A stretch of 50,057 nt of DNA from Companilactobacillus tucceti DSM 20183 (lineage in GTDB: Bacteria > Bacillota > Bacilli > Lactobacillales > Lactobacillaceae). The position numbers were made by a program, and so were the translations under genes. The stretch lies in contig NZ_AZDG01000019.1 of assembly GCF_001434665.1 (NCBI RefSeq), positions 1-50,057 on the forward strand. The letters run 5' to 3'. The notes beneath the pieces are model-generated. The model worked only from the letters and a program-made list of their open reading frames with translations. It made no database searches and had not been told where the DNA came from. Position 1 is the first letter of the stretch. Each line of letters opens with the position of its first letter. Positions 32,128 through 40,903 of the stretch are shown here, piece by piece.

Positions 32128-33915
32128 TTGTTAAATAAACTAGCTTTAAGTGGTATCAAACACCGCTTGAGAGACTATAGTGTATTGTTTTCAGGACTTA
32201 TCATAGCTTCAGCCATTTTTTACATGTTTATGTCACTAGCCACTAATAGTGCCTTTTTAAAATCAAATTCACCTGCGCAAGCTACTAGCTTCATCTACGG
32301 ATTTGGAGTTGTACTATTAGCAATCATAACGATAGTTTATATAAGTTATGCTAATGGATTTTTACTCAGTATGAGGCAAAAAGAGTACGGAATGTTTATG
32401 ATGCTTGGGGCCAAGAGTAGTAAAATTTCCAAAATGATTTTTGTTGAAACATTTACAATTGGTGCCATTGCAACTGTATTGGGTAGCGTTATAGGAATCA
32501 TAGCGACTGGATTTGTTAGTCGATTAGTAATAGATGCACTAGATATGCAAGTTAAACATTTTAATAGTTTCTATTTACCCGCATTACTTAGTACTTTTGC
32601 ATTTTTTATAGTGATATTTATTATCTCAGCTCTAAAGAATTCGATTTCAATCAGAAGAACTAAAGTTTTGACTTTATTACATAAAGATAGTCAACCTGCT
32701 CGTATTAAAAAGAATCCTATTTTAAAAGCATTTCAAGTTATTCTGGGAATTATCTTTTTAGCAATTGGTTATGCAACAATGATACTTATGGGAAGTAATG
32801 CAGCTTTGATCTATTTAGGTGTACCAGTTGCTTTGTTTACAATTGTTATTGGTACTTACTTTATGATCAATGCAGTTATCACAGCCGTTATATCAGCTTT
32901 AAAGAAGAATAAGAAATTTTCTCAAAAAGGTCTAAATAATTTTACCTTGTCACAATTGAGCTTTAGAATTTCAGATTACACAAAGATTCTTTCAATGGTC
33001 GCAATGATGTTTGCCTTAGCATTAGGTGCAATCACTGTTGGATTAGGATTCCAGAATCAAATTTCAACAGTAGTTGAAGGTCAAAACTATTACGACGTTA
33101 CAGTAAATAATATCAATGATGCTCAACAAAAAAGAATCGATAAACTAGATACTAAAAAAGTGACAACTTATTCATATAAAGCTTCTAAGGGTACTATTTA
33201 CTACCAAGCAAGTGAGTTTAAGAAGACACCATTTAAGTATCAAAAGTTTAATATGAAATCAATGATCAGTAAGACAACATCAACAACTGATCCTTCCAAT
33301 GCCGATGTATCATTTGAACTATTGAATGCTAATTTACCAAGGTATAGAACTTCAAGAGTAGCTGTAGTTGATGATGCTAAATTTAATAGCATTGATTCTA
33401 AAAAGAGTAGTTTAACTTTAGTTAGAACAAAGTCATTCAACAAAAACTTAGCAGCAATCAAGAAAATAAACCAAGCTGAACAAAAGCGTTATCCGGAACT
33501 TAAAGACGCTGGTTTAAGTAAATATGATAGCTACGTTATGGTAAATGGAATTTTCTCAGGTTTAGAGTTCATGGGTCTATTCTTAGGAATCGCCTTTCTA
33601 GCAATGTTAGCAAGTTGTCTAATGTTCAAGATCCTATCAGGAGCTAGCAGTGATGTTAAACGCTACAACATGCTTTATAAGATTGGTACAAGAGCAAAGG
33701 TTTTACGTTCGACTATCAATAAAGAAATTGCCGTATTATTCGCAGTACCAGCTGGATTAGGTATTGTTCATGTATTAATTGGTCTTCAAATGTTTTCAAA
33801 AATCTTATATAAACCATATATGAATATTGAAATACCATTTGGAATATTTATTGTTTTGTATTTAGGTTATTACTTTATTACCCGTTACTTATACAAGAAA
33901 ATTGTTTTAAAATAG
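32128..33915 (+). CDS. BceB-type FtsX-like permease
   Basis: 595 residues, ten hydrophobic segments. A large outward domain at about 310-475 between segments 7 and 8 is typical of BceB and holds the peptide-sensing part; it is somewhat shorter than usual. FtsX signatures lie in SMRQKEYGMFMMLGAKSSKISKM (near 80) and YNMLYKIGTRAKVLRSTINKE (near 510). TTG start nine bases after AGGAGG. The usual two-component pair BceRS is not in the window. Confidence 0.87.
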   Translation: MLNKLALSGIKHRLRDYSVLFSGLIIASAIFYMFMSLATNSAFLKSNSPAQATSFIYGFGVVLLAIITIVYISYANGFLLSMRQKEYGMFMMLGAKSSKISKMIFVETFTIGAIATVLGSVIGIIATGFVSRLVIDALDMQVKHFNSFYLPALLSTFAFFIVIFIISALKNSISIRRTKVLTLLHKDSQPARIKKNPILKAFQVILGIIFLAIGYATMILMGSNAALIYLGVPVALFTIVIGTYFMINAVITAVISALKKNKKFSQKGLNNFTLSQLSFRISDYTKILSMVAMMFALALGAITVGLGFQNQISTVVEGQNYYDVTVNNINDAQQKRIDKLDTKKVTTYSYKASKGTIYYQASEFKKTPFKYQKFNMKSMISKTTSTTDPSNADVSFELLNANLPRYRTSRVAVVDDAKFNSIDSKKSSLTLVRTKSFNKNLAAIKKINQAEQKRYPELKDAGLSKYDSYVMVNGIFSGLEFMGLFLGIAFLAMLASCLMFKILSGASSDVKRYNMLYKIGTRAKVLRSTINKEIAVLFAVPAGLGIVHVLIGLQMFSKILYKPYMNIEIPFGIFIVLYLGYYFITRYLYKKIVLK

Positions 33916-33984
33916 TTCCCTTTGGGGAACTGGGGTCTGCAGGAACTATCCTTCCCACAGACCCCAGCTCCTCAAATGAGGAGC
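33915..33984 (+). other. Three abutting GC-rich hairpins after bceB-like gene
   Basis: GTTCCC-TTTG-GGGAAC (33915-33930) begins inside the stop codon. CTGGGGTCTG / CAGACCCCAG (33930-33967) encloses an inner AGGA/TCCT. GCTCCTC-AAAT-GAGGAGC (33967-33984) follows without a gap. None has a T-run. In such AT-rich DNA this is a distinct 3' structure, perhaps an mRNA-stabilising end or an RNA processed from the 3' UTR. Confidence 0.55.
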
Positions 33985-34042
33985 TTCCAATCCCCCGTTT
34001 ATTAATGTGTGAAATCCTCAACAAATTTCCCGTAAATAAAAG

Positions 34043-34085
34043 GCCTCTGTTATTTCTAGACTTAGGAATAACAGGGGTTTTTGTG
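34043..34085 (+). terminator. Terminator of the Bce-type unit
   Basis: CCTCTGTTATT and AATAACAGGGG pair around a 12-base loop, then TTTTTGTG. From here to 34417, about 330 bases, I see only AT-rich sequence and no gene; the promoter of the amino acid transporter should lie there. Confidence 0.75.
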
Positions 34086-34417
34086 TGCTCTATTTGAGCG
34101 TTTTCATATTATTTTCTGTAATGAGTTAGATTTAATAAAATCACTAAATATATTATTAAGTTTATGTTCGGAAATTGCCATATTCTTAAAAATAAATAAA
34201 AAGTTTTAAAAAATAAAAAAATCTAAATCTGAGGTTTAATTATTAAACAAATGGTGGTATTACAGTGATTAGGTGATTTATTTGGGCGCTTAATAAACCG
34301 AACAAAGTGGGTCACTTAAATGATTTTTGTTGCTAAATGTTTTTTAAAACATTAAAATTTCTTTAATACATTTTTTTCAGTAAGAATTATATAGGGAAAA
34401 AGAAGGGAGAAAAGTTT

Positions 34418-35158
34418 ATGTCATCAATGATCGAATTTCGTGACGTGCAAAAATATTACGGAAAGTTTCATGCACTAAAAGACATTAACTTAAAAATTGA
34501 TAAAGGGGAAACTGTCGTTTTGATAGGCCCCTCAGGTTCTGGTAAGAGTACTTTAGCTAGAACAGTTAATGGTTTGGAGACTATTCAAAAAGGACAGCTT
34601 ATTGTTAACGGACGTGATATTGCCGATAAAACAACTGATATTAATAGAATCAGAACTGATGTTGGTATGGTGTTCCAGCATTTTAATTTGTATGCAAACA
34701 AAGATGTTTTAGAGAATGTTATGTTGGCACCTAGAATTGTTTTGAAGTTAAGTGAAGAAGAAAATAAAAAGACAGCTATGAACTTGTTAGATCAAGTTGG
34801 ATTGGCTGACAAAGCTCATAATATGCCTTCACAAATATCTGGTGGACAAGCTCAGCGTGTGGCAATTGCTAGATCACTTGCTATGAAACCTCGTTGTATG
34901 CTATTTGACGAACCTACAAGTGCCCTTGACCCTGAAATGATCGATGATGTTTTGGGCGTTATTAAGTACGTTACAAGTCAAAGTGATATGACATCACTCA
35001 TTGTTACTCATGAAATGGGATTCGCAGAAGAAGTTGCCAACCGTGTTATTTTTATGGCCGATGGACAAATTCTTGAAGATGACAAAACTGAAACATTCTT
35101 CAAGAACCCTACAAATGAACGTGCTAGTCAGTTCTTAGGTAAGATTATTAAGCATTAA
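34418..35158 (+). CDS. Polar amino acid ABC transporter ATPase (GlnQ-like)
   Basis: 246 residues. Walker A GPSGSGKST, Q-loop VFQHFNLY, signature ISGGQAQRVAIARSLAM and Walker B MLFDEPTSALDPEMI are as in GlnQ/ArtP-type importers. First gene of a four-gene unit: ATPase, binding lipoprotein, two permeases. AGAAGGGAG precedes the ATG. The substrate is probably glutamine, glutamate or another polar amino acid. Confidence 0.93.
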   Translation: MSSMIEFRDVQKYYGKFHALKDINLKIDKGETVVLIGPSGSGKSTLARTVNGLETIQKGQLIVNGRDIADKTTDINRIRTDVGMVFQHFNLYANKDVLENVMLAPRIVLKLSEEENKKTAMNLLDQVGLADKAHNMPSQISGGQAQRVAIARSLAMKPRCMLFDEPTSALDPEMIDDVLGVIKYVTSQSDMTSLIVTHEMGFAEEVANRVIFMADGQILEDDKTETFFKNPTNERASQFLGKIIKH

Positions 35159-35176
35159 AGAGGGGGAGTAGCAGAT

Positions 35177-36004
35177 ATGAAAAAGTTTAAATATGTAACA
35201 CTTTTGATTACGTCTTTACTCCTTGTTTTGACGTTGGCGGGTTGTGGATCTCAACCTTTGTCATCTCAAAATATTTTAGAAAATGATAAGAAATCTAACA
35301 CTATTACTTGGGGAGTTAAGGCTGATCAAAAATTGATCGGTTTAATTGATGTTAAAGACGGCCAAGAAAAAGGTTTTGAAATTGACTTGGCTAAGGCTAT
35401 TACTAAAAAGGTTCTAGGTAAAGATGGTAAGGCAAAGTTTGTAACCGTTACATCACAATCTAGAATTCCTTTATTAAAGAATGGAAATATTGATGCGATT
35501 ATTGCAACAATGTCTATTTTGCCTGATCGTAAAAAAGTGATCGATTTCTCAGATTCATATTTTGATGCTGGACAATCGATCTTAGTTAAAAAAGGTTCAT
35601 CAATTAAGAGCGTTAAAGACTTAAACGGTAAGACCGTTACAAGTGCCGTGGGATCTAATTCTGTTGATAATATTCAAAAGATTGCTCCAAAAGCACGAGT
35701 ACTTCAATTACCAGACTTTGCTCAAGCACTGACAGCTTTGAAGTCTGGACAAGGTGAAGCGATGACGACTGATAATGTCATCTTAGCTGGTCTTGCGGTT
35801 GAAAACCCTGGTTATAAATTAGTTGGTGGTACTTTCACTACTGAACCTTATGGTATTGGTATCAATAAGGGACAAGGTGACTTTAAAAAAGCAATTAATA
35901 AGGGCCTAAAAGAAGTTATTGAAGATGGTACATATAACAAGCTGATTATGAAGTGGTTTGGAAATGTTCCTGGATTTGACTATAAGGAGGTGCTCAGAAA
36001 ATGA
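35177..36004 (+). CDS. Amino acid-binding lipoprotein (GlnH-like)
   Basis: 275 residues. A lipoprotein signal ends in LAGC (Cys23). The family 3 solute-binding domain shows GVKADQKLIGLIDVKDGQEKGFEIDLAKAI and the ligand-pocket region ATMSILPDRKKVIDFSDSYFDAGQS. It delivers an amino acid to the two permeases. The ATG of the next gene overlaps its stop by four bases. GAGGGGGAG precedes its own ATG. Confidence 0.92.
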   Translation: MKKFKYVTLLITSLLLVLTLAGCGSQPLSSQNILENDKKSNTITWGVKADQKLIGLIDVKDGQEKGFEIDLAKAITKKVLGKDGKAKFVTVTSQSRIPLLKNGNIDAIIATMSILPDRKKVIDFSDSYFDAGQSILVKKGSSIKSVKDLNGKTVTSAVGSNSVDNIQKIAPKARVLQLPDFAQALTALKSGQGEAMTTDNVILAGLAVENPGYKLVGGTFTTEPYGIGINKGQGDFKKAINKGLKEVIEDGTYNKLIMKWFGNVPGFDYKEVLRK

Positions 36005-36639
36005 TAAAACTACTTGTAGATAATTGGTCATCATTTATTTCTGGATTTGGATGGACTGTTTTATCCAGTATTGTGGCCTTGTTTTTCAGTTTGATCATTG
36101 GTTCCCTCTTTGCAATTTTAGAAGTTATGCCTAGTAAAGTTGCTCGTGTGATCGGGAACGTTTATGTTGAGATTTTTCGTAATATTCCACTACTAGTTAT
36201 TACTATGTTCTTCTACTTGGTAATTCCTTTATATGTAGTTAAGATCAACGGATTTACAGCAGGTACGATTGGATTAACGATTTATACATCAGCCTTTATC
36301 GCTGAAACAGTTCGTTCAGGAATCAATTCAGTTGATATTGGTCAAATGGAAGCTTCACGTGCTCAAGGTATGACTTTCTGGCAAGCTATGCGTTATATCG
36401 TTTTACCACAAGCCTTCAAGTTAGTAATTCCTCCACTAGGAAATCAATTTATTAATTTGGTTAAAAATTCGTCAGTTCTAGCCTTTGTTGCTGGATTTGA
36501 TTTGATGTATCAAGGAAATGCTATTGCTTCAACAACCTTTGAAACAGTAAATACATATATCGTGGTTGGCTTGTTCTACTTGGTTATAACATTACCGATC
36601 AGTTATTATATGCAACATCTAGAAAGAAAATTAGCTTAG
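36001..36639 (+). CDS. Amino acid ABC transporter permease 1
   Basis: 212 residues of the HisM/GlnP permease family. Five membrane segments, EIFRNIPLLV, then the coupling loop EASRAQGMTFWQAMRYIVLPQAFK. It starts inside the stop of the binding-protein gene (ATGA). It probably forms a heterodimer with the following permease. Confidence 0.92.
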   Translation: MIKLLVDNWSSFISGFGWTVLSSIVALFFSLIIGSLFAILEVMPSKVARVIGNVYVEIFRNIPLLVITMFFYLVIPLYVVKINGFTAGTIGLTIYTSAFIAETVRSGINSVDIGQMEASRAQGMTFWQAMRYIVLPQAFKLVIPPLGNQFINLVKNSSVLAFVAGFDLMYQGNAIASTTFETVNTYIVVGLFYLVITLPISYYMQHLERKLA

Positions 36640-36652
36640 AGGGGGACGTATT

Positions 36653-37306
36653 ATGCAAAATTGGATAGATGCTTATTCATGGATAAATATACGATTCCTT
36701 CTCCAAGGGTTGGGAATCACTATTTTAATTTCCGTTATTTCAGTTGTATTGAGTTTTATCTTTGGATCAATCTTAGGGATTATTAGATATGCTAAAATTC
36801 CGTACTTTTCAAGAATTATAGGGTTTATTATCGATGTTGTTCGTAATTTACCTTTACTATTGATTATCTTCTTTACATATTTCGGATTGCCTGCGTTTGG
36901 GTTCAAACCAGATACGATTCCAGCCGCGATACTTGCGATGACGTTCTTTGAATCGATGATGATTGCAGAGATCATTCGTTCAGGTATTTTGGCTGTTGAT
37001 ATCGGTCAAATGGAAGCAGCTCGTGCTCAAGGTATGAAATTAGGACAAGCAATGTGGCATGTTATTTTGCCTCAGGCTTATAAAAAGATGATACCAGCAT
37101 TGGTTAGTCAATTTATCTCATTGATCAAGGATACATCACTTGCAACAATCATCGTTGTGCCAGAATTGATGCAACATGGACAAGTAGTATATGGACAAAA
37201 TCCTAACTACATTATTCCTGTCTTTGTAATTATGGCTGTAATGTATTTTGTCGTTTGTTATGCTTTGTCACTACTTTCAAAATATATCGATAGTCGAATG
37301 GCGTAA
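36653..37306 (+). CDS. Amino acid ABC transporter permease 2
   Basis: 217 residues, same family as its neighbour: DVVRNLPLLLIIFFTYFGLP and the coupling loop EAARAQGMKLGQAMWHVILPQAYK. GAGGGGG lies before the ATG. Last gene of the importer unit. No clear terminator follows before the T-box promoter. Confidence 0.92.
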   Translation: MQNWIDAYSWINIRFLLQGLGITILISVISVVLSFIFGSILGIIRYAKIPYFSRIIGFIIDVVRNLPLLLIIFFTYFGLPAFGFKPDTIPAAILAMTFFESMMIAEIIRSGILAVDIGQMEAARAQGMKLGQAMWHVILPQAYKKMIPALVSQFISLIKDTSLATIIVVPELMQHGQVVYGQNPNYIIPVFVIMAVMYFVVCYALSLLSKYIDSRMA

Positions 37307-37337
37307 TTTAAAATTAGAAAATTATTAAAACAATAAC

Positions 37338-37366
37338 TTGACTTGTAATTTAAACACTGTTAGTAT
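37338..37366 (+). promoter_or_regulatory. Promoter of the T-box leader
   Basis: TTGACT (37338-37343), a 17-base spacer and TAGTAT (37361-37366) precede the T-box RNA. Confidence 0.6.
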
Positions 37367-37394
37367 TCATATCAATCACATAAACAAATTAAGT

Positions 37395-37622
37395 GTTTGA
37401 ACTAAGTAATGCTGTATCTGTGTGTAAGAAAGCCGGTGGTTGATGCGAATCGGTCAGGATATAGTACAGAAATACCAAACATGACTTGGTTATCCAAGCG
37501 GTAAAAAAGAGAGCCGTTATCTCTCAAGAGTGGAGCAATAGTTTTTAGACTATTCTCAAATTGGGTGGTACCACGGTAAAAGTCGTCCCTGTTATTTAGA
37601 TATAACAGGAACGGCTTTTTTT
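37395..37622 (+). ncRNA. T-box leader with terminator
   Basis: The T-box sequence TGGGTGGTACCACGG lies at 37562-37576, followed by a terminator with a long stem (AGTCGTCCCTGTTAT / ATAACAGGAACGGCTT) and a T-run ending near 37622. Upstream is stem I: GTATCTGT pairs with ACAG.ATAC, enclosing GGTTGATGCGAATCGG. TAC appears where a specifier could lie (GATATAGTACAG and GAAATACC). Tyrosine is therefore likely but not proven. Uncharged tRNA would allow readthrough into the NhaC-type transporter gene. Confidence 0.9.
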
Positions 37623-37641
37623 ATATTCAGGGGGTATTTAA

Positions 37642-37674
37642 ATGGAAACTTCAGGCGGTAATCCTCGATATTGA
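37642..37674 (+). CDS. Possible 10-codon leader peptide METSGGNPRY
   Basis: GGGGG (37630-37634), seven bases, then ATG and ten codons ending CCT CGA TAT TGA. The last sense codon is tyrosine. The codons CCT CGA (37663-37668) can pair with TCGAGG (37698-37703), which contains the ribosome site of the transporter gene. It could couple translation of the peptide to that of the transporter. It may also be chance. Confidence 0.35.
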   Translation: METSGGNPRY

Positions 37675-37714
37675 TTCGACGATTTAAAGCAAAAAATTCG
37701 AGGAGATTATAATT

Positions 37715-39124
37715 ATGGAAAATAAAGTAAGTTTTAGAGAATCAATTACGATTCTAATAGTAATGTTAATAGTTTTAGGTACTAGTGTTATCAAGTTTGG
37801 TCTTTCACCACAAACTCCAGTCTTGGTAGTTATTGGCTTACTCATTCTTTGGGCAAAAATAAGAAAGAGTAGCTGGGATGATATTCATAACGGAATTATG
37901 GATGGTGTTAAAAACGGAATTGTGCCAATTTTTATTTTTATTTTAATTGGTGCTTTGATCGGAACATGGATCGCTGCTGGAATTATTCCTTCAATGATGG
38001 TAGCTGGATTCCATATGATTTCGGCTCAATGGTTTGTTCCTTCAGTTTTCTTAGTTTGTGCTTTGATCGGAACTTCTATCGGTAGTGCATTTACAATTAT
38101 TTCAACTATCGGTATTGCACTATTTGGAATGGGAACAACACTAGGCGTTAATCCAGCATTAGTAGCTGGCGCAATTATTTCAGGTGCTATCTTTGGTGAT
38201 AAAACTTCACCACTTTCAGATTCAACTAATTTGGCTTCAGCCATTGCTGGATCAGACTTATTCAGCCATATTAAAAACTTGATGTGGACAACAATTCCTG
38301 CATTTTTGATTTCATTGATTTTATACGCTGTTATTGGAAAAAGTGGATCAGGTGCTAGTTTAGGAAAAATAAATACTACCTTAAATGTTTTAAACTCTAA
38401 CTTTACAATTACATGGTGGGCAATCTTACCAATCGTCTTACTATTCATTTGTGCTTTCTTAAAAGTTCCTGCAATTGCTACATTGATCTTAAATATTACC
38501 GTTACCATTGGTATGATCTTTATCGAAAATCCTTCAACACCAATCAAGTCAGTTGCTGGATTTATTGAATCAGGATTTGTTTCAAAGACTGGTAATGCTA
38601 GTGTTGATGCTTTACTTACTCGTGGTGGTATAAGTTCTATGATGGGAACTGTTTCATTGATTTTCCTTACATTATCATTAGGTGGTTTATTGATGAAATT
38701 TGATATTATTCAAACAGCCATGCAACCACTTGCTAAACGTCTAAAGACATCAGGTCCATTAGTTACAGCTACAATTCTGTCAGGTATCGGTGTTAATATT
38801 TTCGTTGGTGAACAATACTTATCAGTTATTCTTCCTGGTAAAGCTTTCAAGGAAACATTTAATAAGCGTGGTCTTGATAATTTGGCTCTCAGTCGTGTAC
38901 TTGAAGATGGTGGTACAGTTATTAATTACTTGATTCCTTGGGGTGTTGCAGGTGCCTTCGCTGCCAATACGCTTGGAGTATCAACCTTAGAATTTCTACC
39001 ATTCTGTTTCTTCAGTTTACTCTCACCAGTTCTTTCTATTATTAGTGGATTTACTGGAATTGGATTGAAACGTTTATCTAGTTCAAAAAAGTCAGTTAAA
39101 AACTCTAAAGCAGTGACTGCATAA
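37715..39124 (+). CDS. NhaC family transporter under T-box control
   Basis: 469 residues, about twelve membrane segments, of the NhaC Na+/H+ antiporter family (GALIGTWIAAGIIPSMM, AIISGAIFGDKTSPLSDSTNLAS, ALSRVLEDGGTVINYLIPWGVAGAF). Members controlled by tyrosine T-boxes in Firmicutes (YheL type) are thought to carry tyrosine, so this gene is probably an amino acid transporter rather than a pure sodium antiporter. AGGAG lies nine bases before the ATG. A terminator follows. Confidence 0.85.
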   Translation: MENKVSFRESITILIVMLIVLGTSVIKFGLSPQTPVLVVIGLLILWAKIRKSSWDDIHNGIMDGVKNGIVPIFIFILIGALIGTWIAAGIIPSMMVAGFHMISAQWFVPSVFLVCALIGTSIGSAFTIISTIGIALFGMGTTLGVNPALVAGAIISGAIFGDKTSPLSDSTNLASAIAGSDLFSHIKNLMWTTIPAFLISLILYAVIGKSGSGASLGKINTTLNVLNSNFTITWWAILPIVLLFICAFLKVPAIATLILNITVTIGMIFIENPSTPIKSVAGFIESGFVSKTGNASVDALLTRGGISSMMGTVSLIFLTLSLGGLLMKFDIIQTAMQPLAKRLKTSGPLVTATILSGIGVNIFVGEQYLSVILPGKAFKETFNKRGLDNLALSRVLEDGGTVINYLIPWGVAGAFAANTLGVSTLEFLPFCFFSLLSPVLSIISGFTGIGLKRLSSSKKSVKNSKAVTA

Positions 39125-39195
39125 AATTTGGCAAAACGTCAATTAAATAGATATAAAATGATTTAAAATTCAATATATTTAATTTTATTAACTAT

Positions 39196-39247
39196 AAAAA
39201 GCGTAATAACGACTATATTAATCAAATAGTTGTTATTACGCTTTTTG
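39196..39247 (+). terminator. Terminator after the NhaC-type gene
   Basis: AAAAAGCGTAATAAC and GTTATTACGCTTTTT form a long stem with an AT-rich loop. Confidence 0.88.
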
Positions 39248-39314
39248 GGTTATTTTGAAATTAAAAGATGAACTGTTATCCTTAAAATTATCTATATATA
39301 GGGAGAATTATTGA

Positions 39315-40220
39315 ATGAAAAAAGTTAAGGTCGCCATCTGGGGAATTAATGTCATTTTAGTTGGTATAGTTTTGTTTTTAGCGTTAGGTAAAGGAAATAC
39401 AGACGAACCTAAATATACTACCTATACAGTAAAAGCTCAGAGTACAAACTATTTTACAGGTGTTGTGCAAGCTGATGAAAAAAATGCAGTAAGTGCTGAT
39501 CCAAAGTCTTCTGATGAAGTTTTGGCTTCAACACAAGTCAACAATGGACAAAAGGTTATTAAGGGTCAGACACTTTTTACTTTTTATGAGGATATGACTA
39601 GTGAAATAAATAGTGTGAATTTAGAAATCAGTCAAATTAATTTAGCTATTCAAGAAGTAAATAAGAATACAACTAAAACTACTGATGACAAAATGGAATT
39701 AGCCAAAGATCAACAAAGTCTAGCTGAAGCTCAAGATAAGTTAAACAAATTGAATAAACAACAAAATCGCGTTGTTACAGCTCCAATTTCAGGGACTTAC
39801 TATAAGGATAGCGAAGGTCATAGTTATATTTATGGTAATCCGATTATTCTTGGTAATGTTAATGAATTTAGTTTGGATAAAATCAAGATCGGTAAAAGTG
39901 TGACTGTTGTAAAAAATAATGGTAAAGAAATTGCTGGTACATATTCACAAAAAGATGCTATTCCATATAATAATGCAGCTGTCTCTTATTATCATTTCCA
40001 AGTAAGTACAGATGAAAAATTGCCATATGGTATGCATGTCCAAATAAAAAATAAATCGTTAGGATACAAAATCCCTGCAAGTGCGGTTAAAGATGAAGAC
40101 ACAGTATATCTATTAAAGAATAATAAGAAACATAAAGTGATTTTGAACTTAACTAAGCATGGAAATGCTTACTACACTAAAGAAGATATCAAGGCCGGCG
40201 ACAAGCTAGTCTTGTTTTAG
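39315..40220 (+). CDS. MacA/YknX-like membrane fusion protein
   Basis: 301 residues. One N-terminal membrane anchor (about 7-25), then a short lipoyl-like half (FTGVVQADEKN...VNNGQKVIKGQTLFTF), a coiled coil (about 95-148) and the second half (NRVVTAPISGTYYKD). It is shorter than Gram-negative MacA, as usual in Gram-positives. It precedes a MacB-like ATPase and permease by 11 bases and forms with them a tripartite-like exporter of the YknXYZ type. Confidence 0.83.
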   Translation: MKKVKVAIWGINVILVGIVLFLALGKGNTDEPKYTTYTVKAQSTNYFTGVVQADEKNAVSADPKSSDEVLASTQVNNGQKVIKGQTLFTFYEDMTSEINSVNLEISQINLAIQEVNKNTTKTTDDKMELAKDQQSLAEAQDKLNKLNKQQNRVVTAPISGTYYKDSEGHSYIYGNPIILGNVNEFSLDKIKIGKSVTVVKNNGKEIAGTYSQKDAIPYNNAAVSYYHFQVSTDEKLPYGMHVQIKNKSLGYKIPASAVKDEDTVYLLKNNKKHKVILNLTKHGNAYYTKEDIKAGDKLVLF

Positions 40221-40231
40221 GTGGTGATCAT

Positions 40232-40903
40232 ATGCTTAAAGTAACCAATATTGGTAAAAGATATGGTAAATTCATTGCCTTAGAAAATATAAATCTCGAA
40301 GTTGCAGACGGAGAATTTTTGGCAATTATGGGTCCGTCTGGTTCTGGAAAATCGACTTTAATTAATATCTTAGGTTTATTAGACCAAAAATATACTGGGG
40401 AGTATTTATTAAAAGATAAGTCTTATAAAGAAACTAATGATAATTATTTATCAAAAATTCGTGGCGATCAATTGGGCTTTGTTTTTCAAAATTTTAAATT
40501 ATTAACTACTTATAGTGTTTATGAAAATATAGAAGTTCCTTTAATTTATAGCAAACAAAAACAAACTAATAAACATGCATTAGTAGAAGATGTGATAAAA
40601 AAAGTTGGTTTAGAAGGAAAAGAAAAGAATCTCCCATCAGAACTATCAGGTGGTCAACAACAACGAGTAGCCATCGCTAGAGCTATTGTTAATCGCCCTA
40701 ACTTAATTATTGCTGATGAGCCAACAGGTGCCCTAGACTCAAAAACAAGTACCGAAATCATGAATATATTTACCGAACTTAATAAAACTGGAACCACGAT
40801 CATAATGGTTACTCATGATAGTGAGGTTGCGGACTATGCGATGAGAACAGTTTATATACATGATGGACATCTATATGATGACGAAAAGAGTGTGAAAAAA
40901 TAA
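40232..40903 (+). CDS. MacB-type ABC transporter ATPase
   Basis: 223 residues. Walker A GPSGSGKST, Q-loop FVFQNFKLL, signature LSGGQQQRVAIARAI and Walker B LIIADEPTGALDSKT are intact. Family LolD/MacB/YknY. GGTGGTGATC lies before the ATG. It overlaps the permease start by one base (TAATG). Confidence 0.92.
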   Translation: MLKVTNIGKRYGKFIALENINLEVADGEFLAIMGPSGSGKSTLINILGLLDQKYTGEYLLKDKSYKETNDNYLSKIRGDQLGFVFQNFKLLTTYSVYENIEVPLIYSKQKQTNKHALVEDVIKKVGLEGKEKNLPSELSGGQQQRVAIARAIVNRPNLIIADEPTGALDSKTSTEIMNIFTELNKTGTTIIMVTHDSEVADYAMRTVYIHDGHLYDDEKSVKK

